The notes under the pieces: generated by a model
Told to the model about the DNA's origin: nothing
Seen by the model: only the letters and a program-made list of their open reading frames with translations
The model's database searches: none
Part shown: piece by piece, positions 29,701 through 41,703 of the stretch
Position numbering within the stretch: position 1 is the stretch's first letter
Layout: the number at the start of each line of letters is the position of its first letter
Made by a program: the position numbers and the translations under genes
Assembly (NCBI GenBank): GCA_032622095.1
Contig: CP136061.1
Span: forward strand, 195,782,935 to 195,846,934
DNA: 64,000 nucleotides
Direction of reading: 5' to 3'
Source of the DNA: Siphonodentalium dalli
Lineage: Eukaryota > Mollusca > Scaphopoda > Gadilida > Siphonodentaliidae

Positions 29701-32700
29701 AAACCCAGATGTAAATTGTAATCAACTTTAAGTTCAAATGTGACCAACACATCTGGATCAGTTGTATTGAACCATAAAACAACAAAGTATTATGAGAAAG
29801 AATGTTGTTCATAACATTATGATAGATAGCGTCAGTAGCATTGGTAATTATTGCTAAATAAATGTCCACGCGTAAATAAATTCCAACGAAATTAGGAGAC
29901 TTCCGGTAGCGAATCACGTGGCATTTTTTATATCTGACAAATTATATCATACCTTATAGGTTCTATAATAATTACATAGATGAATTGCTCACAATAATCT
30001 ATGCGCCTCGTAAGGCCTTGAAATGGCGGCTGATTATGGCGAAATGTCGATTTTCATATTCGAAATTTTTTAAGTCCGCCACCTGTTCGAAAACCCGGAC
30101 AATTTGTATGTTTGAAGCGAAACGGTCCGTGAATTCGAAACAATAATTCTAACAAGAGGTGGCATCAGAGATGCTGTGTCTCGTTTTCGGTGGCTTACCG
30201 CCGGTGGCTACCGCCAATTGGTGTGCATCAGTATCGGTAGACTAATTAATAGGTAAAATCGAAAAATGACTAATTAAGGGCCATAACTCCATCAAATTTT
30301 ATCGGGCCAGGCTGGTTTTCGAACTCGTCCGAAATATTCTTGGCAAGTATGTCTATTCCAAATTTTAAACAAATCGGAGGACGTTTGTTGAAGTTATCGC
30401 GCTAACGAGCTAAAAATTCCCGAAAAATGACTAATTAAGGGCCATAACTCTATCAAATTTTATTGGGCCAGGCTGGTTTTCGAACTCGTCCAGGATATTA
30501 TTGGAAGACACTTATATACCAAATTTTAGTTGAATCGGATGACGTTTGTTGAAGTTATCGCGCTAACGAGCTCAAAATTCGTACAAAATGACTACTTAAG
30601 GACCATAACTCTATCAAATTTTATCGGACCGGGCCGGTTTTCTAACTCGTCCGAGGTATTCTTGGGAGACACCTATATATCAAAATTTCAATCAAATAGG
30701 ATGATGTTTGTTAAATTATCGCGCTAACGAGCTGAAAATTTGTGAAAAAATGACTAATTAAGGGCCATAACTCTATCAAATTTTATCGGACCAGGCCGGT
30801 TTTCGAACTCATCCGAGATATTCTTGGGAGACACCTATATCCCAAATTTCAATCGAATCAGATAACGTTTGTTGAAGTTGTTGCGCTAACGAGCCTAAAA
30901 TCAGTGAAAAATGGCAAAGGGCCATAACTCTGTAATAAATGTGCGGACGAACCCGATTTTTTGTCTGCAGCTTACGTGCATGGATATGTACTCACACACC
31001 AAATTGTTTTTTAATCCGTCAATAAACGGTTGAGCTATAAGCAAAACACGTCGCCCCGCCCGCCCGCCCACCGTCCCTCATCAAACTATAAGTCGAGTTT
31101 TGGAAAAAAACTCGACTAAAAACTAACGCGTAGGCGACCAGTAATTATTGTATCGATAAATTGAATTTGTTGTCTAGTTTTTAAACGACAAAATCGGAAA
31201 AATACTCCCTTAGACTTCCGTTCGGTTCGTAGCAGAAAATAAACTGACGAATTCAATCGGTTATATTGGGACTGCGCATGCGTGACTGATTCCGAGCAAG
31301 CCACTGAAGACCGCGAGGGATCGTAGGAGACCACAAAAAGTTAACCCCTTTTCTACTATGGTTTACAGACGCAGGACATATATCCATATAGTTCAGTGTG
31401 AACGGCTTCCTTTAGCGGAAATATGACTCGTTCCCATCTACATGTCAATGTAAACGGCCATGACAAATTGCATAATGAACTGACCAAAGGTACGACTTGT
31501 AGCTCGTGCCAAACGATTTAGTCATGCAAAGAATAAAATCCAAGATGGCTGCCGGCTGCCATGTTTTATGGCCGAATGACCCCAAAATGACTCGTTCCCC
31601 ATCTACTTGTCAGTGTTAACATCCAACAAATTTCATAATGATCAGACAAACAGTACGCCCTGTAGCCCATGCTAATGGATTGCATTTTGAAATCCAAAAT
31701 GGCCACCAGACTCGTTCTCATCTACATGTCAATGTGAACAGCCATAACAAATATCATAATGATCCAACCAAAGTACGTCCTGTAGCCCGTGCTAATGGAA
31801 ATTGTTGACGGATGTCTCCACGCACACACAGATGACAGATACCAAGCCATGGCAATAGCTCAAACTTTACAAGTGAAGTTGAACTAAAAATGGTAAGCTC
31901 CCATCTAGAGGTCGCCCCGAAGATCCATTTGCAGCTTGGTGACAACGGATGAGAGATGTGACCTGTAGGGTGTGCTAAAGGATTTTGTCATACAAAGAGC
32001 CAAATCCAAGATGGTCACTGGCAGCCATGTTTTCAAATAGAATTCGCAAAAAAATGGTAAGCTCCCATCAAGAGATCACCATGAGGATCCATATAAAGTT
32101 TGGTAATGATCGGATGAGGGATGTGGCCTGTAGGGTGTGCCAAACGATTTAATGATGCAAAGAGTAAAATACAAGATCAAATTAAAAAGCTCCCATCTAG
32201 AGGTGATCCCAAACATGCCTGTAAATTTTCAAATCATTTCGCCAATAATTGGGGGCTGCATGGTGTGCCGATGGATCCAAATTTGAAATCCATTATGGCC
32301 GCTGGTGGCCATGTTTTTAACAGAAAAAATGGTAAGCTCCCACTAGAGGATCCATATGAAGTTTGGCGACAATTGGCTGAGGGATGTGGCCTGCAGGATG
32401 TGCCAAAGGATTTAGTGAGAGCTTTCCGATGAATGCCAACAAGCCATATTTCTGACTAAATCCTGAAAAGTTACCCATAATTCTGCTGTGGTTAAGGAGT
32501 CAATTATTTAGAGCATTACTGTACATGATGAATGCAAATGTTTACTTTTGCTATTTGCTCAATTATTCTCCATGCGATTATATGGCGTGATCCATTTTTC
32601 GAATGGACAGATCAACATCTATCAGTTATAATCTAACAGTAAGGGGAAAAACCCTACCCGTCACTGGATCAACCACAGCAATAAACGGCCAATAATACTG

Positions 32701-35700
32701 ACTGAATTTTGAGTATACCCATAATGGCATGCATGGCCACATACATCTATTTGTTTTTTTCTCTAGGGTCCTATTTCTCTTATGCCACGGACATGTTTCA
32801 CGTCCCTGACTATAATCATGGAAGATGGGTGACTCAAAAACACAATGCCAAAAGGAATGAAAACCATATGTAGTGAGGCAATAATCGCAGCACATGGGAA
32901 AACACCCTACCTGTCACTGGATCAAGGACAGCAATGTATGGCCAATCAGTGACCTTATAAAACTGACTGAATATTCGGCCTTCTTCACTGTCATGGTAAA
33001 CCTACAAAATATAAAGCAAACATTATAGAACCTAATTATTAATTATTATAACTTAATATACAGGGTTTTTATGATACTGGAACATCAATGGACAAAGCCT
33101 ATTGAACGATTACTATACTATATACTCATTGACGAGTAGTTATCCCTCAGGAAATGTTGAGATAATAAGTTCAACAAACGACCATATACAGTAATGCCCT
33201 AAATAATCGACTCCTTAACCACAGCAGAATTATGGGTAACTTTTCAGGATTTAGTCGGAAATATGGCTTGTTGCCATTCATCGGAAAGCTCTCACTGAGA
33301 CCTTTCCGATGAATGGCAACAAGCCATATTTCCAACTAAATCCTGAAAAGTTACCCATAATTCTGCTGTGGTTAAGGAGTCGATTATTTAGGGAATTACT
33401 GTAGGTCACCCCGATGATCCTAATGAAGTGTTGTGACAATCAGACAAAGGATGTGGTCTGTCGGATTTGCCAAAGAATTTAGTCATGAAAATAGAAAACC
33501 CAAGATGGCTGCCGGAAGTCAAATTCGAAGTATGAAGTTTGGTGACAATCGGATGAAGGATGTAGGTGTACCAAAGGAAAACGTTGATGGATCACGGAGG
33601 CAAGCACGGACGACGGATGCCATCCCATGGCAATAACTCAAACTTGACTTTGTTAAGTTGAGCTAAAAAGTACAACCAACAAATTTTATGTTTGAAGCCA
33701 CAACTGAAGAGGGGATCTTGGAATTTTTAACCCTTTCATGATGAGAGCTGTGCTGGTGCAGCGTTAAATATCCTGTGCCAGTGCATTCTCTTATATATGC
33801 GAGTCTCCCATAGGGAACCTCACATATATAAGACAATACACTGGCTTACCAGGTCAAGGCAAATAATGTTAGGCCAATGTGTTCTCTTATATATGAGAGG
33901 CTCCCTGTGAGAGACTCGCATATATAAGAGAATGCATTGGGACAGGGTTTTCGCAAAATTTCATGAAGCTCCAGTCATGGAAGGGTTGAATGATCACGCT
34001 CTGTGATATTCCCCATACCTGCCAGAAAACAAAGTGTAATTTGATGATACTCTTGACACTTGAGTGGCTCCATACATCTCGATTCAATGCCTGACACACA
34101 AACTCCTGTACATTCTGTACGTTAACAAGAAGCCATCTATTTTGACTAGAACCAGAATCTCTTGCCTGAAAATACATATGATTAGATTAATATACCGGTA
34201 CCATGAATCTCTACTTTGGAACTTTTTTAAGTTCTCGCAGGGAACTTGATAACATCAGAAAAGATAATACAGATATTGCCAGATAATCGATTTCATTGTT
34301 AAAGGTACTCAATCCGATCAGAGGGTCCCCATATCATCAAGATACAACAACAACATTTCTTCAAAATGCGCTTTTGTTATCAGAATTGATTAATTGCAAC
34401 AAAATAATGCTAACCACTGTCAACTATGGTATTAAATTTCCCAAAACGTGTTATTTATCAACATTTTGTTCAACGAAATATGGCCGTATTATCACTTGAA
34501 TATTCAAAAAATTTGGCCGAATTACCACTTGTTTTTAGAGTTATCCATCTACCTTTCAACTATTTTAGTAATTTTACTGGTTGGTCTATTTTGTGTTGTA
34601 TGCATTCCAATTGATTTAGGTGATTTAATTTTAATTAAATTGAATTTATCATCATTCTCAACAAGTTAAAAGGTATACGTTTGATGGCTGTTTCTTGGCC
34701 ACAAACAATTGAAATAACAAACTTCAAAAATTGATATCTGATCACTCTGAGCTGTGGTGTGTGGGTTCCTCAACTCGAATCAAATATTTTTTACCCCCGA
34801 AGCCAACGAAATAGTAATTTAGGCGCATTAAATCGGATTGAGTACCTTTAAAGACGAGCTGAAAAGTAAATCATTTGCTATAGTTTTCCGATTCAGCGTA
34901 TTTATTTAGTCCCCAAGAACCAACCTTGGCCGATGGAGGGGCAAGTGGCATCCTGTCATCGGCAAGTAGTTCCTTTCAACACCGCTCGATTTAAATAATA
35001 ATCGATCCATTCATATAGCGCATAATACAGTGAAATAGTTTCATCGCATTTGCATCAATTATTACCTTAGTCGCAGAGCATGTGACACCGTTGTCACTCC
35101 CATCCTTCAACGAGGAAGCAACACATATCAAGGTTTGCATACTGACAAGATTTATCAACATTGGAACCGAGTACTACCTGATTGCATGAGTGGTGCGAAG
35201 CAGTCACAGTACCATCAACCTTCCTCAAGGGTCACAACTACAGTAATGTCCTAAATAATCGACTCCTTTAACCACAGCAGAATTATGGGTAACTTTTCAG
35301 GATTTAGTCGGAAATATGGCTTGTTGCCATTCATCGGAAAGCTCTCGGGGAGAGCTTTCTGATGAATGGCAACAAGCCATATTTCCGACTAAATCCTGAA
35401 AAGTTACCCATAATTCTGCTGTGGTTAAAGGAGTCAATTACTTAGGGCATTACTGTAGGTACGAGATATAAAGCATATATAACTCAAAAATCACTCTGAA
35501 CCAAGCCGCTGTTATGAAGACCAGCAGTCCATCGGCAAGTCTCGAACTCATAATCTCTGTATTGTTAACGACTAAGAGCTGATCGCTATAATCATTGAGC
35601 TACCGAGCTCCACAATCACAAAGGGTATTCAAAATATCAAGCCTTTATCAAACAGCATAGGATAGAATAGGATCATTTTATTTACAATATACACATGGAA

Positions 35701-37751
35701 AGTACAATTACAAATAAATATAATATTAATAGACTATACATGTATATTGTTAGGGGGATCTAGTCATGGCTGACTGTCTTCCTATCACCCCTGAAAGTGA
35801 TTATATGATGAAGATGGCTGAATAGTAAATGCATATTAGATTGACTCACTGCAGTGAAAGAACCTTTGAATGTCACATCTATTGGTGGTCGAAAGAGCTC
35901 TTCAAGTGTTCTACGTTTTGAAGGCCGCAAATCACTAGTACCCTCTTCTTCTTGTCCTATAATGCACTGGCTTACAAGGTCAAGATAAATAGCCAATGCA
36001 TTCTCTTATGCGAGGCTCCCCATGGGAGACTCATATTTATAACAGAATGCATTGGCACAGGGTGTTCACAAAATATCAGGAAGCTCCAGTCATGGAAGGG
36101 TTAACCATTACTATACTAAATACTCATTGACGAGTAGTTCCCTGAGGAAATGTTTAGATAATTTCCCACCAATGAATATGAATCATTCTGCTCTTGTTTT
36201 ATGATTTTCTGTCTGTTTATTGGGAATAGAATGTGCAATTGAACAGAACACGAGGTTTATTGTAACGAAAGAGAGAACAATAATGGTCTTACATAGTGAT
36301 GACCTTATAAGAATGTATAGGTAATGAGAATATAGCGTGAATAGTCACAACACTGTCGTCTGCATTTATTACCAGAATAAAATTAATAACAGACCGTTCC
36401 AATGTACACTTTTATAACTGATTAAGAGAATCCATTCAGTATAGAAAGGGTTATCATCAAGCCGTTTATTAATTGGAGGTGAAGGTCGCAACACGCATCA
36501 TGTTTGCTGTTTATAAATACATAATTATAAGCAATGATGGCAGACCTTGCATGATTCAATGATTTCAATTTGTTAATATCAAATCCATCTAGACACTTGT
36601 GTGTATATTCTCAGGAGCAAGGAAATGGGGGAGTTTTCAGATACAAAATTAGCATAGCACATGGTCGGCCTGTCCTATCCTAGGTTATATGGACCCAACA
36701 TTTAGACCCTAGCGGAAACCCTGCATACTCGCTATACTTACTTGCTTCAGCTTGAAAATCACGGAAACCATCAAATACTGATCTTGCAGTTCTCTTGCGA
36801 CCTCTGAACCCAAATGTTGGCTCTGTTTCAACTAGGACTTCATGCCGCTGCGGAATTGGTGCTCTTATATCATCTTCACTGTAAAACAATAAAAACAGGC
36901 GTTTCTACAAGAGTTCACTACAACTTACACAGCCTCTGAGGAAGGCCCCCTCTGCCTCTCATAAGCGAAATTAAAATAAGATGTACAGAAAGGGTAAACT
37001 TATCTCTAGGAAATCTCTTGTCCCTTTTATTGTCTCTGAGGTGGAAATTTCCTTTTTAACCCTTTCTTTGCTAAATGTATTCTTCCATTCAGTTGTAAAA
37101 GTATACATTGGAATGGTCAATTGTTCATATTAGTTCGGGAGCCCGCATATGTTCTATTTACACTTTTGCGTACAAAAGGTTTGACCCCCTAAAGTTGGTA
37201 CCAATAATGGAACATTCTGAAAAACCGATTTCTTATGTTGCGCATTCCTGGGGTTTAGGGGCTGCTGAACCCCAAAAAGTGCCAAAAATCACTTCTATTT
37301 ACACTTCCGCGTACATCGATGAATTTTGGTTTGATGATACTCCTAAGTGTACTGATTAAGAAAACACAACTTAAGAAAGGGATTTTCCTGGGGTTTTCAG
37401 ATAAGAAAGGGGGTCCCATGCTGAACCCCAAAACGTGATTTTTCACTTTTGTTTACACTTTCGCGTACATCCATAATTTTTGGTCTCAAAGTACTTTGAT
37501 ATATACTAATTATAAATACACAACTTAAGAAGCAACTTTTCCTGGGGTTTTAAGATACGAAGGGGGTCATCGGGTCACCCCTCAAAACGTAAAAAATCAC
37601 TTTTATTTACATGATTGCATTCGTCCAACGTGTGTGTATGTGCGTACACCCCTGGAACGTTGTACTATCACAACCAATACATCCCTAAATCGATACGATC
37701 AACTTAAGAAATATATATTCATGTCGTTTTCTGATAAGAACGAGACTTGTT

Positions 37752-37787
<36 letters not shown>

Positions 37788-40700
37788 ACAACCCGATCCA
37801 TTTTCTAAAACTATAAGTGGGCCAGTTTTATGAAAATTATAGCAGGAAAATCTAGTAAAATGTATACAAATGTATATATTTTCGAGAAGCTAAGACATAA
37901 TGACACTTTTTTGGGCCAAAATTGAAACTCACCATCCAAGATGGCCACCAAAATGGCCACCGGAAGTTGAAAATATGACATTTTTTCACAAATATCTTCT
38001 AGATCAATTCATGCTGTTTGGAACTGGTTGAGTAATGCAACTTTATTTTGTGTTTTCTATATTAACTGATCATTGGAACAATTAAATATGCAATTATTGG
38101 GGTCCTAACCCCTTCCGATCCCTCAAAAATTTGATTGTATGCGGTATAAAAGTTTACCCAAAAAAATCGCAATTGGGATTCTAGTCATATTTCAACAAGA
38201 AAGGAACAGAACTTTGTAATGTGAGTGAGGCATATCATTACCTATGCATATTCCAAATCACTGGAACCAAAATTCTTACTTTGGCTCAAAATGGCTGCCA
38301 ATATGGCCACCAAAATATGGAAAATGGTAAATATTACACCAGCGTGTCCTGCAATCGCTTACAAGTTGTATTGATGTATACAATTGGCCATTCTGCATTC
38401 TATACATTCAATACTAACATGTCTGATGCACCATGGTTAATTGTTACTATTTTCACCACTGACATCGTCAAAAATATTGGACTTTTCTCTAAATAACTTG
38501 ACATAAATATTGGCAAAAATTAAGTTTTCAGGTTTGGACCATTTTTTCAAGTAAAAATATAACTATCTTTGGATTGAAAGGTGTTTATTGTTTTGGTCTA
38601 TCTTAAATGTGTCACACTACGGTGTTTATAGACCAAGTTGCTCAAGATGGCTTCCAAAATGGCAATCAAATTTGTAAAATGCTAATTTTTGACATATATC
38701 CAGAACATTCTCTGCATTATCCGAAAAGGTAACAAATTGTGACTCACTCGGTTATTATACGTGCTAGTTAATTAACTGACAACTACATGTTCTATTCCCA
38801 GTTGTCCCAGTTCTGTATGGGGCATGACAAATTCATTTTAAAGTATGTAATTTTGCCGAGAACCTCTTTTGTGATTTTGGCCATATTTGTTGGAAGGAAA
38901 TGGGCAGAACTTTGAGACAGAACTGAGATGGACCATAATCTTTGGCTATTCTGGTCCATTATGATAAAAACAATGTCTACAGGATACAGTGTGGATGCCA
39001 AGATCGTAGCCATGATTAGAGAGTAAATTTTTTTTTAAAAAGGGCCATAACTCAGTTAAAAATAGTCGGATCAAACCCATATTCGAACTCAATCTGTCTT
39101 TTATGCTGAGAAATTCATATACAAAATTTGGTTTCGATCAGATATAAAATGTTCGAGTTATCGCACCATGCGTAAAGTGTCTACAGACAGACAGACAGCC
39201 AGACAGACGGACTAACGACGAGTGGTCAATCCGGACAACGACACTATGTTTACCATACTATGGTATGGGTAAACATAACGAGAGGCCGATCACGATCGGC
39301 AGATGTTTAACCCATACCTTGGCGATAGCGATCTTTTTATGAGTGCAAGAATTTCAACAATTCACAGCGTACTATTATTTATTAGTTTCATAGTGGAATC
39401 AGACATATTGAGCAACTTGCTCATTTAAACACAATAGGAAGATGGATATGACATTCGATTTCAACCTATTCGGTCACTCCAACAGAGATACATGTATGTG
39501 TGATAGATTGATAAAGATAATTATACCCAAACACAGTCAGACAGATGCACCATAGCTGTTAAAGATATAATTGTTACAATATTAACATCATAATAACTCT
39601 ATTTATTTAATTCTTACAATGGAACCTGAGTCATAACAGATTATGTTGTTGTGTTAGCTGCATAGTAAAAGTTATGGGATGATTGAGATTAGAGACCAAC
39701 AAACACCTGAACATCTATATAAGTGAGGGGTGTATAGACCTTGATATTAAATATGATTGATAATGGTTGGATATAAAATATTTTAATACAGAATTATCAG
39801 ATAACTAAAGGAGAGATATGAGAAGGGTCAAATTGAAAATATTAGAGTCATAACATTGGATCGCGTACAGTATACATGTACCTATGGTTAATTTTATTCT
39901 AAGCTGATCATTGGAAAGATACAATGTCTGTAACAGCAGAAATATTATTAAATATTGGGTTAATATTCTCAAAACCATTCAATCAATACCAAAATCTATA
40001 CACATGAAGAATGTGTCACAATCAACCTGAATGAGATTATAAAAGTGATTGGGTGAAAAATATTTGACCAAAAAGTCAGCTTCAAGAATACCAGAACCAT
40101 TATTATTATCCTGCAGCCCAAATGCAATAGAGGGAATTTCAAAATAAGATATATCCTCAAATGATGAATATTCAATTGGTGGCTTATAATTAATAGAAAT
40201 TCTTAGTGAACCTGGCCTAAGGCGAAAGAGATAATTTAAAATCTGCGTATCAGATATGATGTGTCTATGGAATAGGTTAATTTTAATCCTGAAATACATG
40301 CAAGTGAAAAGTGGATCACGATCAACCTGGACATAGAATAGGAGAATGAACATATGATGTGTGGAGAGTGTTAATCATTTTCAATGACATCATATGATGG
40401 AACTAATGTGTGGATAATTTTTTTTCTCAAGATAAGACAACAGTGTCTCTGTAAACAACAATTCTCTAAACAGCCATGCTCCAGAACATCCTTCACATGG
40501 ACAATGGACTATTTGTATTAATGCCATGAACATGTTTCAACAGGTTGGGTTAAATTACTATTGCACACAAACTGGAGTAAAGTATCATCAATCACTTAAA
40601 TTTGACAGCTCTGGGAGCAGCAGTGGTTTAGCAAAGAGTATCCAGTGTCATTTTCTGATCCCAATAAAGCAGATTACTGTGTAAAGTTGTTTGTCTTAAA

Positions 40701-41657
40701 TTCTCACAGGGCATATAGTAGTAAATTACTTGAATTATAAAGGGCCATAACTCTGTTAAAATATATCGGATCAAACCCAAATTTGAACTTGATCTGTATT
40801 TCGGGGTGAGGACCACATGTACCAAATTTGGTGTAGATCAGATGAAAAATGTTTTGAGTTCTAAGTAAACATAAGTTTGAAAAGGGTTAATTAAACGATA
40901 CCAAAAACCATACAGATAAAGAACGTGCTAAGAAAAACCTTGGTAAGAAATATGAGGCATATCAGAAGAAAAACAGTTTGACTTACATGGATCAGATAGC
41001 ATTTGTGTGCAGGGTTAATTATTTTCTAAACCGATCAACCGATCGATACCAAAAACTATACAGGTGAGGGGTGTGTCATTATAAACCTACATATCAAATA
41101 TGAAAACAATCGGACAAAAAATACTTTGGTTACAGCATCGGATAGCTCATGCCTATGTGCGGATGCAAAGTGTTAATAATTTCTAAACCGATCAACCGAT
41201 CGATACCAAAAACTATACAGGTGAGGAGTGTGTCATCATAAACATGGGAGTAAAAAATAACTCTAATTCCCATAATACAGATTTACTGCTCTCAGAGCTA
41301 AACTGATACCACTGGTAATTAATTGTAGACTGCTATGGTTATCTGTTCAATTCTTAGTTGAAAAAGGGCCATAACTCTGGTATAAAATGTTGGATATAAC
41401 CCATATTCAAACTCGATCTGTATTTTGAGTTGAGAAACTCGCATACCAAATTTGGTTCCGATCAGATAGAAAAAATTTTGAGTTATGGCAGCATGCATGA
41501 ATTCTAAGTCGAAAAAGGGCCATAACTCCATTGAAAAATATCGGATCAAACCCATATTCGAACTCGATCTGTATTTGGTGCTGACAAATTCATATACAAA
41601 ATTTGGTTCCGATCAGATATAAAATGTTTGAGTTATCGCACCATGCGTAAAGTGTCT

Positions 41658-41703
<46 letters not shown>

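Larger units (their letters stand above)
24682..31421. mobile_element. Large terminal-inverted-repeat element, 6.7 kb, unclassified
   Basis: The left end TTTCCTCTAAAGGAAGCCGT, then TCACACTGAACTATATGG, is inverted at the right end (CCATATAGTTCAGTGTGAAC, then GGCTTCCTTTAGCGGAAA). Outside, the pearl-like array is broken at AAAATGA on the left and resumes at ATGACTCGTTCC on the right, so the insertion is clear and ATGA may be a short target duplication. The interior holds candidate coding pieces, a duplicated 145-bp block, a diverged 250-bp duplication and two Helentron-like insertions. The superfamily was not recognised. Confidence 0.7.

Noticed and set aside
36690-36723. GACCCTAGCGGAAACCCTG, resembling the right terminus of the hAT-like elements at 7320 and 17880
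   Set aside because: No matching left terminus or target duplication was found nearby; too short to call an element.
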